From Chloroflexota bacterium (GTDB lineage: Bacteria > Chloroflexota > Dormibacteria > Dormibacterales > Dormibacteraceae), in NCBI GenBank assembly GCA_005887685.1, contig VBHJ01000150.1, positions 1 to 42,881 of the forward strand: DNA of 42,881 nt, written 5' to 3'. The position numbers and the translations under genes are program-made. The notes under the pieces are model-generated. The model made no database searches, was not told the DNA's origin, and was given only the letters and a program-made list of their open reading frames with translations. Below are positions 14,993 to 23,329 of the stretch, one piece after another (within the stretch, counting starts at the first letter, position 1; each line of letters opens with the position of its first letter).

Positions 14993-16633
14993 GTGAAACG
15001 GGTGCTTCGGGTCGGGGTGATCGTCCTGCTGGCGCTTGCGCTGGTGGGCAACGCTGCGCTTGGGGTCGGCGCATATGTGACGCGCGAGCCCGCCCCCGGG
15101 CCCCTCACCGGCAGCCGGATCGTGACCGCTTCTCGGCCGGCCATCGTCCTGATCCAGGCGAACTACTCGCTGTCGGCTTCGCTCCCGAGCATGGACATGC
15201 CGCAGAGCAAGTACGACGAGCTCGTCGCGCAGGTTCAGGCCATGTATCGGTCAGGCGAGATCAGCACGCTGGCCCAGGCGGAGCATGCGGCCATCAACCT
15301 CGTGCTGGCCAACCCTGCCGAGTACTACGCACCTGGAACATCCACCAAAGGCGGATTCGAACTTTTCAGCACTGGCTCCGGCTTCTTCGTCACCGAGGAC
15401 GGGTACCTGGTGACGGCCGCCCATGTGGTCACGCCGGACAAGACCAAGCTCCGGGACCTTGCGCTGACCACATATGACGACCCAACCGAAGTCGCCAACA
15501 ACAAAAAGCTCATCAGCGACAACCTGCTGGCCGGCACGGGACTCACCGGCGAGCTCAGTCTCACGTCCGACCAGATCGACTCGATCTACAACTTCTACAG
15601 GTCATGGCTCACCAAGTACCTGAGCATCGACAGCATCGACTCCAAGTACTACCTCGGCAGCGGCACCGTCGAGGCGGGGGACCATCTCACGGCCAACGGA
15701 ATTCGCGCGTCGGTCGTCAGCATCGACCCGACGTCGACCGGCCACGACATCGCGATCATGAAGGCGGACATCACCGGTGTGCCCACGCTGCAGCTTGCCG
15801 CCGGGCCTCCACATTTCGGTGATGCGACCTACGCGGTCGGCTATCCGCGCCAGGGCTACGCGCAGGAATCGGTCCCGCTCAACCAGACCGTCCCCGCCAC
15901 CCTGTCCGGCGGCAAGGTGGTGAACATCGAGCAGCACGGAGACTGGACCGCGTGGGGCTCCACCGCCGTGTTCACCCACGGCGACAGCGGAGGTCCGGTG
16001 CTGGGCGCTGACGGAAAAGTCCTCGGCATCGTCAGCTATTCGAAGGTCGACGCCAAGGGCAACCAGGTGTCAGGCGGCGGTTACTTCGTACCCTCGGAGC
16101 ACATCGCGGCGGACCTCGCGAGCAAGTCGATCCAGGTCAACACCAACCCGAAGAACCTGACCGCCACGTACTATCGCGCGCTGGCCGAGGGCGACGTCCA
16201 GCGCTACAAGCCGGAGCTGCTGCTGCTCGAAGACATCCGCGGCCGCTCTCCCTTCGACGCCTACGTCAAGGACGACATCCTGGGCACGCAGAGCGAGGTC
16301 CTGGCGGGCAAGGACAAGACGCCGCCCGATCTCATCGTGTACATCCCGGCCGCGGCGGCGTCGGGCTTCGGCGTGGCGCTGCTGGCGATGTTCGTCTGGC
16401 TCGGGATCGCGATAGCGGTCCACCGTCGCCGGCCCGCAATCGCGGTTGCCGCGGCAGCCGCAGCCACGACGGTCGAACCGACCGAAGCTGTGGCGCCGGC
16501 CACCGAGGCGGTGGTGGGCTTCAGCCAACCCGCGACGGACGAGGTGAGCTCGCCGCAGGAGGTGCTGCGCGAGAGCGAGCCGGTCGCGCAAAGCGCCGCC
16601 GCACAGGAGGCGCCTCCCACGCCGTCGGACTGA
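14993..16633 (+). CDS. Membrane-anchored trypsin-like serine protease
   Basis: Encodes 546 aa from GTG 14993, preceded by GAGGAGGGGG. It has an N-terminal signal anchor (residues 5-28), then an extracytoplasmic protease domain with catalytic His144 (VTAAHVV), Asp252 (GHDIAIMKAD) and Ser332 (HGDSGGPV). A second transmembrane helix (about 451-475) and an Ala/Glu/Pro-rich cytosolic tail follow. A helical insertion of roughly 60 residues lies between His and Asp (LISDNLL to SKYYLGSG). No PDZ domain is seen, unlike DegP/HtrA. Likely envelope proteolysis or signalling. It follows the LppM-like gene after a possible terminator. Confidence 0.88.
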   Translation: MKRVLRVGVIVLLALALVGNAALGVGAYVTREPAPGPLTGSRIVTASRPAIVLIQANYSLSASLPSMDMPQSKYDELVAQVQAMYRSGEISTLAQAEHAAINLVLANPAEYYAPGTSTKGGFELFSTGSGFFVTEDGYLVTAAHVVTPDKTKLRDLALTTYDDPTEVANNKKLISDNLLAGTGLTGELSLTSDQIDSIYNFYRSWLTKYLSIDSIDSKYYLGSGTVEAGDHLTANGIRASVVSIDPTSTGHDIAIMKADITGVPTLQLAAGPPHFGDATYAVGYPRQGYAQESVPLNQTVPATLSGGKVVNIEQHGDWTAWGSTAVFTHGDSGGPVLGADGKVLGIVSYSKVDAKGNQVSGGGYFVPSEHIAADLASKSIQVNTNPKNLTATYYRALAEGDVQRYKPELLLLEDIRGRSPFDAYVKDDILGTQSEVLAGKDKTPPDLIVYIPAAAASGFGVALLAMFVWLGIAIAVHRRRPAIAVAAAAAATTVEPTEAVAPATEAVVGFSQPATDEVSSPQEVLRESEPVAQSAAAQEAPPTPSD

Positions 16634-16640
16634 GACCGCC

Positions 16641-16646
16641 GACAAT
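16641..16646 (+). promoter_or_regulatory. Candidate leaderless -10 box (GACAAT)
   Basis: GACAAT ends 6 bases before the GTG start at 16653 and no Shine-Dalgarno is present. No clear -35 is visible. Confidence 0.3.
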
Positions 16647-16652
16647 TAGGCG

Positions 16653-17645
16653 GTGGCGGGCGGCGGGCTGAAGCTAGGCGTCTTCGTGCCCCAGGGCTGG
16701 CGCATGGACCTCGCCGACGTGCGCGACCCGGTCGACAAATACGAAACGATGAGCCGCTGCGCGAAGGAAGCCGAGACGGCCGGCTTCGACGCGATCTTCC
16801 TCTACGACCACTTCCACACCGTGCCGACTCCGCAGCTCGAGTCGGTGTTCGAATGCTGGACTTCAATGGCGGCCCTGGCTCGCGACACGAACAGAATCCG
16901 GCTCGGCCAGATGGTCACGTGCAACAGCTACCGGCCGCCCTCTCTGCTGGCGAAGATGGCAAGCGGCATAGATGTCATGAGCCGAGGCAGGCTCATCCTC
17001 GGCATCGGCGCCGGGTGGTATCAGCACGAGTACGAGGCATACGGCTACGAATATCCGGAAACTCCGGACAGGCTTCGCATGCTGCGCGAATCGCTGCAGG
17101 TGATCAAGGCGATGTGGACGCAGGACGAGGCGACTTTCGACGGCCGCTACTACAAGGTGCGTGGGGCGATCAACGAGCCGAAGCCTGTTCAGAAGCCGCA
17201 TCCGCCGATCTGGATCGGCGGCGGCGGCGAAAGGGTGACGTTGAAGCTCGTCGCGCAGTACGGGGACGCGTGCAACTTCAACGCCGACGTCGAGACGGTC
17301 CGGCACAAGCTCGATGTGTTGCGAGAGCACTGCGAGAGCGTCGGACGCGACTACGACTCAGTCTTGAAAACGCTCGAGTTCTACACGATCCTCGGCGACA
17401 GCCGCGAGATCGACCGCGTGGTCAAAGACACCGCACGCCGGACCGGTCAAGAGGAAGCGTTCATCCGCTCCTGGCATCCCCTGCACGGCGATGCGGACCG
17501 CATCGCCGAGTTGATTCACGAATACGCCGAAGCCGGGATCCAGTACTTCATCGTCAATCTGCCCAACGCGTTCGAGGGGGGCGTGATCACGCGCTTTGCC
17601 GAGGAGGTTTTCTCGCGCGTGGGATTCCATGCGTTAACGACATGA
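16653..17645 (+). CDS. LLM-class F420/flavin-dependent oxidoreductase
   Basis: Encodes 330 aa from GTG 16653, a luciferase-like TIM barrel. Motifs seen: KLGVFVPQGW at the first strand, FDAIFLYDHF, RIRLGQMVTCNSYRPPSLLAKM (the typical non-prolyl cis-peptide region), MSRGRLILGIGAGWY, and PPIWIGGGGERVTLKLVAQYGD. The pattern matches the F420-dependent LLM subfamily common in actinobacteria and relatives; the substrate is unknown. Its stop is 3 bases before the next gene, so the two are probably co-transcribed. Cofactor choice (F420 or FMN) cannot be settled from motifs alone. Confidence 0.88.
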   Translation: MAGGGLKLGVFVPQGWRMDLADVRDPVDKYETMSRCAKEAETAGFDAIFLYDHFHTVPTPQLESVFECWTSMAALARDTNRIRLGQMVTCNSYRPPSLLAKMASGIDVMSRGRLILGIGAGWYQHEYEAYGYEYPETPDRLRMLRESLQVIKAMWTQDEATFDGRYYKVRGAINEPKPVQKPHPPIWIGGGGERVTLKLVAQYGDACNFNADVETVRHKLDVLREHCESVGRDYDSVLKTLEFYTILGDSREIDRVVKDTARRTGQEEAFIRSWHPLHGDADRIAELIHEYAEAGIQYFIVNLPNAFEGGVITRFAEEVFSRVGFHALTT

Positions 17646-17648
17646 GGC

Positions 17649-18185
17649 ATGGCGAACGTCGAGCGAGTCGGTCCCGGCGCTGATGCAACCGACTTCGTTC
17701 CCGGCGATTTCATCCTCGCCCATCGTCATCATCTGCTCGCCAGGCTGATCAGCCAGGCGCAGGAGCGCCGATTCAAAGGACCTGACGCGCCTTACGCGCA
17801 CTGGAGCCACTCCGCGGTGGTCGTTGGCCGGGATGGGTCGCTCGTCGAGGCCGAGACGATGGGCGTGCGGCGCAGCCCCATCTCGCGCTACCGCGATGAC
17901 GAGTACCACCTCGTGCGATTGGGCGCCGAGCTTGCCGCAGATGGCCGCGCCCGGACGGTGGCCTATGCCGAGGGTCAGGTAGGGCAGGCGTTCGGATACC
18001 TGGACATGCTGGGCGCGGGTTTGCACCTCCTGTTCGGATGGCCGCTGCGATGGGTCCGGCGCAACCATGAGATCTGCTCCGGCCTGGTCGTCAAAGCGCT
18101 CCAGGCGGGAGGTCTGGTGCGCGACCTCGATCCGGCCCTGACCCTGCCGGCCGACCTCGCCAAGAAGTTCGACGTCCGGCCCTGA
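17649..18185 (+). CDS. Permuted papain-fold (YiiX/YebB-like, NlpC/P60 superfamily) amidase
   Basis: Encodes 178 aa. The circularly permuted NlpC/P60 arrangement is visible: His54 in AHWSHSAVVVG, a polar residue in SLVEAETMGV, and Cys143 near the C-terminus in HEICSGLVVKAL. The central YAEGQVGQAFGYLDMLG segment is also typical. Such enzymes cleave amide or thioester bonds, and some act on lipids or peptidoglycan. No signal peptide is seen, but a hydrophobic stretch (about 121-131) could contact the membrane. It starts 3 bases after the LLM oxidoreductase and is followed by a terminator, so these two form a short operon. Confidence 0.8.
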   Translation: MANVERVGPGADATDFVPGDFILAHRHHLLARLISQAQERRFKGPDAPYAHWSHSAVVVGRDGSLVEAETMGVRRSPISRYRDDEYHLVRLGAELAADGRARTVAYAEGQVGQAFGYLDMLGAGLHLLFGWPLRWVRRNHEICSGLVVKALQAGGLVRDLDPALTLPADLAKKFDVRP

Positions 18186-18202
18186 CCGCGTTGGGTTGAG
18201 GG

Positions 18203-18221
18203 CCCCGACCAGCGGGGTTTT
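18203..18221 (+). terminator. Rho-independent terminator
   Basis: CCCCG (18203-18207), loop ACCAG, CGGGG (18213-18217), then TTTT. Closes the LLM/amidase operon. Confidence 0.65.
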
Positions 18222-18277
18222 CGCATAGGGCGCACAATCCACCCACCCGGCCGTCCCTCCAGGCCAAGGAGTCCAGC

Positions 18278-19123
18278 ATGACCGCCTTGCTCAGGCGTCA
18301 GCCCCAGTTCGCCTTTTTCGCCATTGCCTTCGCCTGGACCTGGACGTTTGTGATCGTGTTCCTCATCCTCATTCCGCTTCCCGACGTCATCGTGCGGACC
18401 ACACCCGGGGATTTCGGGCCGTTGATTGCGGCGCTCGTGATGACCGGGTTGCTCGCGGGTCGCTCCGGAGTGAAGACGTTCCTGCGGCGGATGGTGCAGT
18501 GGCGTGTCGGATGGGCCTGGTACGTGGTCGCGCTGCTAGCCGTGCCCCTGCTTTACGTGGTGAGCATCGCCCTGGTCCCCGGCGCTCTCGCTTCTTTCAA
18601 GGCGCCAGACCTCGTCACCATCCTCACGTATCCGCTGTTCTACATCGTGCTGCTCGCCATCGGGGGGCCGTTGACCGAGGAACCGGGCTGGCGAGGTTTC
18701 GCACTGCCGCGCCTGCAGGAGCGATGGGGCCCGCTTGCCGGCACGGTCCTCCTCGGCCTGCTGTGGGCCGCATGGCACTTGCCCAACTACTTCCGCCCTG
18801 ACTGGTCGGCCGTCAACGGCGGGCTGAGCTTCAGCGGAATCGCCACGTTCGCTGTTGCCGCGATCTCGTTCTCCATCCTGATCACCTGGGTCTACAACCA
18901 CACCGGAGGCAGCATTCTCCTGGCCATCCTGGTCCATGCGAGCATCAACTTTTCACAAGGACTCACCGGAGACATCTTCCCGGCGGCGAAAAATAACGAA
19001 GTTGCGCCTGTGATTGCATTTGCGGTGCTTGCGCTGGTCCTCGTGGTCGTGACGCGAGGCAAGCTCGGCTATCACGCCTCCGAAAGGACGGTGAGCGCCG
19101 TGCCTGCCTACTCGGTTCGATGA
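18278..19123 (+). CDS. CPBP family intramembrane metalloprotease
   Basis: Encodes 281 aa from ATG 18278 (AAGGAG about 8 bases upstream). Conserved CPBP/Abi motifs: EEPGWRG (Glu134, Glu135, Arg139), AAWHLPN (His167), and LVHASINFS (His220, Asn224). About eight membrane helices. Members cleave prenylated or other membrane proteins, and bacterial members act in bacteriocin immunity or membrane-protein processing. The stop overlaps the start of the following sensor-like gene (ATGA at 19120-19123), so the two are translationally coupled. Confidence 0.9.
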   Translation: MTALLRRQPQFAFFAIAFAWTWTFVIVFLILIPLPDVIVRTTPGDFGPLIAALVMTGLLAGRSGVKTFLRRMVQWRVGWAWYVVALLAVPLLYVVSIALVPGALASFKAPDLVTILTYPLFYIVLLAIGGPLTEEPGWRGFALPRLQERWGPLAGTVLLGLLWAAWHLPNYFRPDWSAVNGGLSFSGIATFAVAAISFSILITWVYNHTGGSILLAILVHASINFSQGLTGDIFPAAKNNEVAPVIAFAVLALVLVVVTRGKLGYHASERTVSAVPAYSVR

Positions 19124-20541
19124 CCGCGCAAAGGGCTCGACTGCTGGTCTGGGCCGGCTTCGGCCTGACGCTCGCATGCATCCCGCTGACGGCGCTGATG
19201 CTTGTGCAACCTCTTCGCGCAGCGTTGCCGTGGGAGGCCGTCTGGAGCACGGTCGCTGCGTTTATCGGCGCCGTGGCATTTTCGACGGTCGGTGCCTTCA
19301 TCGTGTCCCAGCACCCGCGTCATGCGATCGGGTGGATCTTCGCCCTCTCCGGCCTGGCCACGGCCGGGGCAGTCGTGCTTGCGGCGTACGCGGAACTATC
19401 CCTCGCGCCAGGCTGGTCGTTGCCCGCGGCATCGGCCGCCAGCAGCGTCTCGCACGTCCTGATCCAGAGCGGCATCTTCTTGCCGCTGACGCTGGGTCTG
19501 CTCCTGTTCCCCGACGGCCACCTCCTTTCGCGCGCATGGTGGCTTGCCGCCGCCGCAGCCGTGGTCGGCCTCCTCATTCGGCTGCTCTATGAAGCCTTGA
19601 GCAAAGTCAATTCGAACAACTTCGACCTGGGCGATGTGGGGGTGCTTTTCACGGTGGCATCCGCCGTCGCCGGCCTGGCCGCCCTGGTGGTGCGCTGGCA
19701 GAGAGCAAGTCCAGTCGTACGCCAACAGCTGAAATGGATGGCCGCCGCTGCGGTCGCTGTCGTGGTCGCGTTCGTCGGCGACATCGCGATCAATATCTGG
19801 AATCACAACCTCCTCACGAACGACGCGGAGTTTCTGGTGTTCGCGCTGACCTACACCCTGATGCCGATTGCGGCCGGCGCCGCGATCCTTCGCTATGGCC
19901 TGTACTCGATCGACTTCATCATCAATCGCGCGCTCGTCTACATCGCGTTCACTGCGATCCTCGCCGGCCTCTACGCCGGCTTCACGGCGACGCTCCAGCA
20001 CGTGTTCGTTGCTCTGACGGGAGCGTCATCCGACGCGGCGATCGTGATCACGGTGGCCTTGATCGCCACCCTGTTCACACCGGTTCGGAACGCCCTGCAG
20101 CGACTGGTCGACACTCGCTTCAAGGACGTGAGAGACCTGGAGCGGCTGATGCAATCGCTCGAGACCGAAGTGGGGGCGGTGGTCGACGTCATGGACGGTC
20201 AAAGGCTCGCGGAGCGCCTGGTGCGGACCGCCCGTGAGGGAGCCGGCGCCATCGGCGCGGCGCTGTACCTGGACGGAGCTTCCGATGCTGAGCCAACGTA
20301 TGTGTCCGGCACCTGGACCGGCGAGGCCGCGCTGGTCGTTCCCCTGCGTGCGGACAACCAGGAGGTGGGGCGGATAGCGCTCGCCCCGCGGCGGCATGGC
20401 GCGCCATACGCCGACCGTGAGCGCGACCGGTTGCAACGGGCCGCCGACATGGTGGCTGTCGGCCTGACGCTCGGCAGTCGCCGGCAACAGGTCGAGGCCC
20501 CGGCGGCGCCCGCGCATGCACAAGGCGCCCCTGTCTCATGA
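19120..20541 (+). CDS. Kinase-less membrane sensor (7TM-type region plus GAF-like domain)
   Basis: Encodes 473 aa. The N-terminal two thirds hold about eight to nine membrane helices, ending in the block RYGLYSIDFIINRALVYIAF. That block, with FTPVRNALQRLVDTRFKD, is typical of the linker in Chloroflexota/Actinomycetota membrane histidine kinases. The C-terminal part (about 340-455) looks like a GAF domain (EGAGAIGAALYLDG to RDRLQRAADMVAVGLTL). No HisKA box, HATPase or output domain follows, and the frame ends normally in an overlap with the next gene. This looks like a sensor that has lost, or never had, a kinase. Coupled to the CPBP gene upstream and the membrane protein downstream (ATGA at 20538-20541). 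Confidence 0.75.
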   Translation: MTAQRARLLVWAGFGLTLACIPLTALMLVQPLRAALPWEAVWSTVAAFIGAVAFSTVGAFIVSQHPRHAIGWIFALSGLATAGAVVLAAYAELSLAPGWSLPAASAASSVSHVLIQSGIFLPLTLGLLLFPDGHLLSRAWWLAAAAAVVGLLIRLLYEALSKVNSNNFDLGDVGVLFTVASAVAGLAALVVRWQRASPVVRQQLKWMAAAAVAVVVAFVGDIAINIWNHNLLTNDAEFLVFALTYTLMPIAAGAAILRYGLYSIDFIINRALVYIAFTAILAGLYAGFTATLQHVFVALTGASSDAAIVITVALIATLFTPVRNALQRLVDTRFKDVRDLERLMQSLETEVGAVVDVMDGQRLAERLVRTAREGAGAIGAALYLDGASDAEPTYVSGTWTGEAALVVPLRADNQEVGRIALAPRRHGAPYADRERDRLQRAADMVAVGLTLGSRRQQVEAPAAPAHAQGAPVS

Positions 20542-21140
20542 CGCGCCTCTTCGGTTCGACCCGTGTAGGGGGCGTGTGGGGAATTGCGTTTGTTGTCCTG
20601 CTGCTCGTCAGCGCTGCGATGGTTTCCCTGCCGACCGCCTCGTCCTCCGCGGGCGCGATCAGCGCCTTCTACAAGGCGCATTCCGCCATCATCGTGGTCC
20701 AGCAGGTGGTCGGGGTCGTCGCGCTGGCGCCGTTCGTGCTGTTCGCCCTTTCCCTCCGGCGCAACCGATGGTTGCTGCCGGCGATCTTCCTGTTCGCGGG
20801 CGTGGAGCTGGTGACGAACGTTTTGCCGCTCGCCATGGTGGCCTCTCCTGACTCGGGCGGTTCACTGACCGTCGTCGAGGACATCGCTGATTCGGCTCTG
20901 TTCGCGGCGGTTGCGCTCTTTGTTGTCGTGGCCACCCTCGACGACCCGAGGTGGCTTCGCGGCCTGGCGGTCCTGGTTGCCGTGCTCTCCGTCATCCGTG
21001 CGGTCGCGAGTCCGCTCGGCATGACGGCGCTGGATTTCGTCGCGCCGCTCGCATTCGTCGCGTTCGTTCTCCTGCTGAGCATCCGCAAGCTCGCGGGGGT
21101 CGGAGCGGCCAGGCAGGGGACGGCGCCGGCCAACCGCTGA
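20538..21140 (+). CDS. Polytopic membrane protein, family unrecognised
   Basis: Encodes 200 aa with about six hydrophobic segments (roughly residues 11-33, 50-72, 78-101, 114-131, 136-155, 162-181). There is little polar sequence and there are no recognisable catalytic motifs. It resembles DUF4386-type six-helix proteins in layout, but I cannot confirm membership. Its start overlaps the stop of the sensor gene (ATGA), which makes it the third member of the CPBP/sensor operon. Possibly a partner or target of the upstream CPBP protease, as inference from coupling only. Confidence 0.65.
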   Translation: MTRLFGSTRVGGVWGIAFVVLLLVSAAMVSLPTASSSAGAISAFYKAHSAIIVVQQVVGVVALAPFVLFALSLRRNRWLLPAIFLFAGVELVTNVLPLAMVASPDSGGSLTVVEDIADSALFAAVALFVVVATLDDPRWLRGLAVLVAVLSVIRAVASPLGMTALDFVAPLAFVAFVLLLSIRKLAGVGAARQGTAPANR

Positions 21141-21217
21141 CGGCGCCCACCCGGCGTGGCTGCCCTGAATGCTGTATACCAACGCATAGGTCGCCGGCAG
21201 ATTAGGGGGGAGTCGCG

Positions 21218-22465
21218 ATGATGCAACGGGTTTCTGCATCGGCAATGGTTGCCATGGCCGTCGTCGTTGCCGCAGCCTGTGGCGGAGGCGGCACCACCTC
21301 CGGTTCGGGCTCGTCTGTCACCTTCGCGGCGCCCGTCTCCCAGACGGGGGCGTTCGGACAGGCGGAGGGGCTGTACACCCTCCAGGGCTACAAGTTCTGC
21401 GTTCAAACGCTGAACTCGAAGGGCGGCATCAGCTTTGGCGGCCAATCGCACAAGGTGAACCTGGTCACCGAGGACGACCAGAGCGTGGCCGCGACCTCAG
21501 CTCAGATCGTCGACCAGTTCAACGACCAGGGCGACAAGCTCATCCTCAGCCCATACGGTTCCGCGGGCACCACGGCGGTGGCGCCGGTGGTCGAGCGCAA
21601 CGGGCAGGTGATGGTCGACAGCAACGGCGCCGACACCGCGATTTTCACCCACGGTTACAAGAGCACGTTCGCGGTGCTGTCGCCCAGCAGCTCCTATGTG
21701 ACCAGCATCATCGATGCGCTCGCGGGGCTCAGCCCGGCGCCCAAGACGGTGGCGATCATCGCCGCGAGCGACGGGTTCAGCCAGCACGCAGCGGAGCAGG
21801 GCGTGGCTGAAGCCAAGGCGAAGGGAATCTCCGTGGTGCCGTCAGCGACGGCCTACACCTCCTCGACCAAGGTCACCGCCAACGCCACGGACGTGTCGAG
21901 CGCGCTGATCGCGATCAAGGGCACCAACCCGGACGTGATCATCATCTCGGCCCACCTGAACGAGGCGGTCGCCGCTGTGAAGCAGGCTTCTGAGCTGGGC
22001 GTCAAGCCGAAGGACGGTTTTGCCGCCACGGTTGCTCCGCCCACGCCTGCCTTCATCTCCGCGCTCGGCAAGTCCTCTGAAGGGGTCTTCGGCAGCACGC
22101 AGTGGGTGCCGGAAATCTCCGCCTCGGACACGGTGTTCGGCAGCGCACACGAGTTCCTCACCAACTTCACCAACACGTATGGATGGTCGGCCCAGCAGTA
22201 CCCGTACCAGGCGGCTGACGCGGCAGCCGGGTGCGAGGCGCTCGCGCTGGCGATCGAGAAGGCGGGCTCAGCCGATCCGGCGGCGGTCCGCACGGCGCTG
22301 GCGGGCCTGAAGGCCGATACGTTCTACGGCCACATCGAGTTCGACTCCACCGGGATGAACACCGTCAAGCCGATGTACGTGATCCAGATTCAGAAGTCCG
22401 CCTTCGTGACCATCTATCCGAGCAGCCTGGCGACCAAGCAAGCGATCTGGCCCGCCGTTTCGTAG
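21218..22465 (+). CDS. livK: ABC transporter substrate-binding lipoprotein, branched-chain amino-acid type
   Basis: Encodes 415 aa from ATG 21218, with GGGGGGAG upstream. The signal peptide ends in a lipobox (VAAACGGGG, Cys at about residue 22). The mature protein is a type I periplasmic-binding fold of the LivJ/LivK group: TFAAPVSQTGAFGQAEGLY, then LNSKGGISFGG, VNLVTEDDQS, and C-terminal FYGHIEFDSTGMN. Ligands in this group include branched amino acids, amides, urea and aromatic acids, so the true ligand is open. It heads an operon with two permeases and two ATPases. Confidence 0.9.
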   Translation: MMQRVSASAMVAMAVVVAAACGGGGTTSGSGSSVTFAAPVSQTGAFGQAEGLYTLQGYKFCVQTLNSKGGISFGGQSHKVNLVTEDDQSVAATSAQIVDQFNDQGDKLILSPYGSAGTTAVAPVVERNGQVMVDSNGADTAIFTHGYKSTFAVLSPSSSYVTSIIDALAGLSPAPKTVAIIAASDGFSQHAAEQGVAEAKAKGISVVPSATAYTSSTKVTANATDVSSALIAIKGTNPDVIIISAHLNEAVAAVKQASELGVKPKDGFAATVAPPTPAFISALGKSSEGVFGSTQWVPEISASDTVFGSAHEFLTNFTNTYGWSAQQYPYQAADAAAGCEALALAIEKAGSADPAAVRTALAGLKADTFYGHIEFDSTGMNTVKPMYVIQIQKSAFVTIYPSSLATKQAIWPAVS

Positions 22466-22472
22466 GCCATAG

Positions 22473-23329
22473 GTGTCGCAGTTCCTTCAGGCGGCCGCCT
22501 ATGGCGTAGTCCAGGGCGGCCTCCTGGGGCTCGTCGCCGTCGGCTTCTCGCTCGTCTGGGGAATCATGAACGTGGTCAACTTCAGCCACGGCGCGCTGGC
22601 GGTGACCGGCGCCTACATCGCGTGGATCCTGAACATACGGTTTGGGGTTGACCCGTTCCTCGCCATCCCGGTGGTCGCGGTCGCACTCTTCGCATTCGGC
22701 TACGTCCTGCAGCGCGGCCTGATCAACCTGGTCATCAACGCGCCGATCTTCCTGACGCTTCTGCTCACGTTCGGCTTGAACCTGGTCATCCTTAACGGAC
22801 GATCGACACATCGTATGCATCGCAGAGCTTCGCGATCGGCGCGGTGAACGTGCCCTACGGCCGGCTGGCGGCCTGCTTCCTGGCGCTCGGCATCACCGTC
22901 GCGCTGGCGCTCATGATGTCCCGCACGCGGCTGGGCCACGCGATCGGCGCCACGGGCATGGACCGCGGCGCGGCGCGGTTGATGGGCATTCGCGCACGTC
23001 ATATCTATGCGGTGACGTTCGGGATCGCCGCGGCTCTGGCCGGGGTCGCGGGGACGATGATCGCCACGGTCGGCTCCTTCAACCCGACGACGACTCCGGG
23101 TCAGCTCACGCTCGATGCCTTTGTGATCTCAGTCCTGGGCGGGCTCGGCAACATGTACGGCGCGCTGGTCGGTGGCCTGGTGCTGGGCATCGCGGAGTCG
23201 CTGGGCGGTCTGCTGCTGACCGGAACGTGGGTCAACGCGATTGCGATGGCGGTGCTGATCATCACCCTGGTCATCCGGCCGTCCGGACTGATCGGCAAGG
23301 CCCTGTACGGCGGCCGAGTCGAGGTGTGA
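22473..23329 (+). pseudogene. livH: LivH-type ABC permease, frame-disrupted near 22,795
   Basis: The first frame runs 22473-22847 and gives the N-terminal half (VGFSLVWGIMNVVNFSHGAL to LLTFGLNLVILNG). A second frame carries RTIDTSYASQSFAIGAVNVP and then YGRLAACFLALG to the C-terminus at 23329. In intact LivH proteins about ten residues lie between the GLNLVxxN and DYR/SYA segments. Here they are missing and the frame shifts, so a short out-of-frame deletion (length 1 mod 3) fits better than a single-base indel. By chance or not, a GTG at 22844 overlaps the first frame's TGA (GTGA), so two half-proteins could be made. The remaining sequence looks under normal constraint, so a sequence or assembly error is possible. 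Confidence 0.85.

Noticed and set aside
22844-22847. Programmed frameshifting to explain the two livH halves
   Set aside because: No slippery heptamer or downstream structure is visible and family residues are missing, so a deletion explains the data better.
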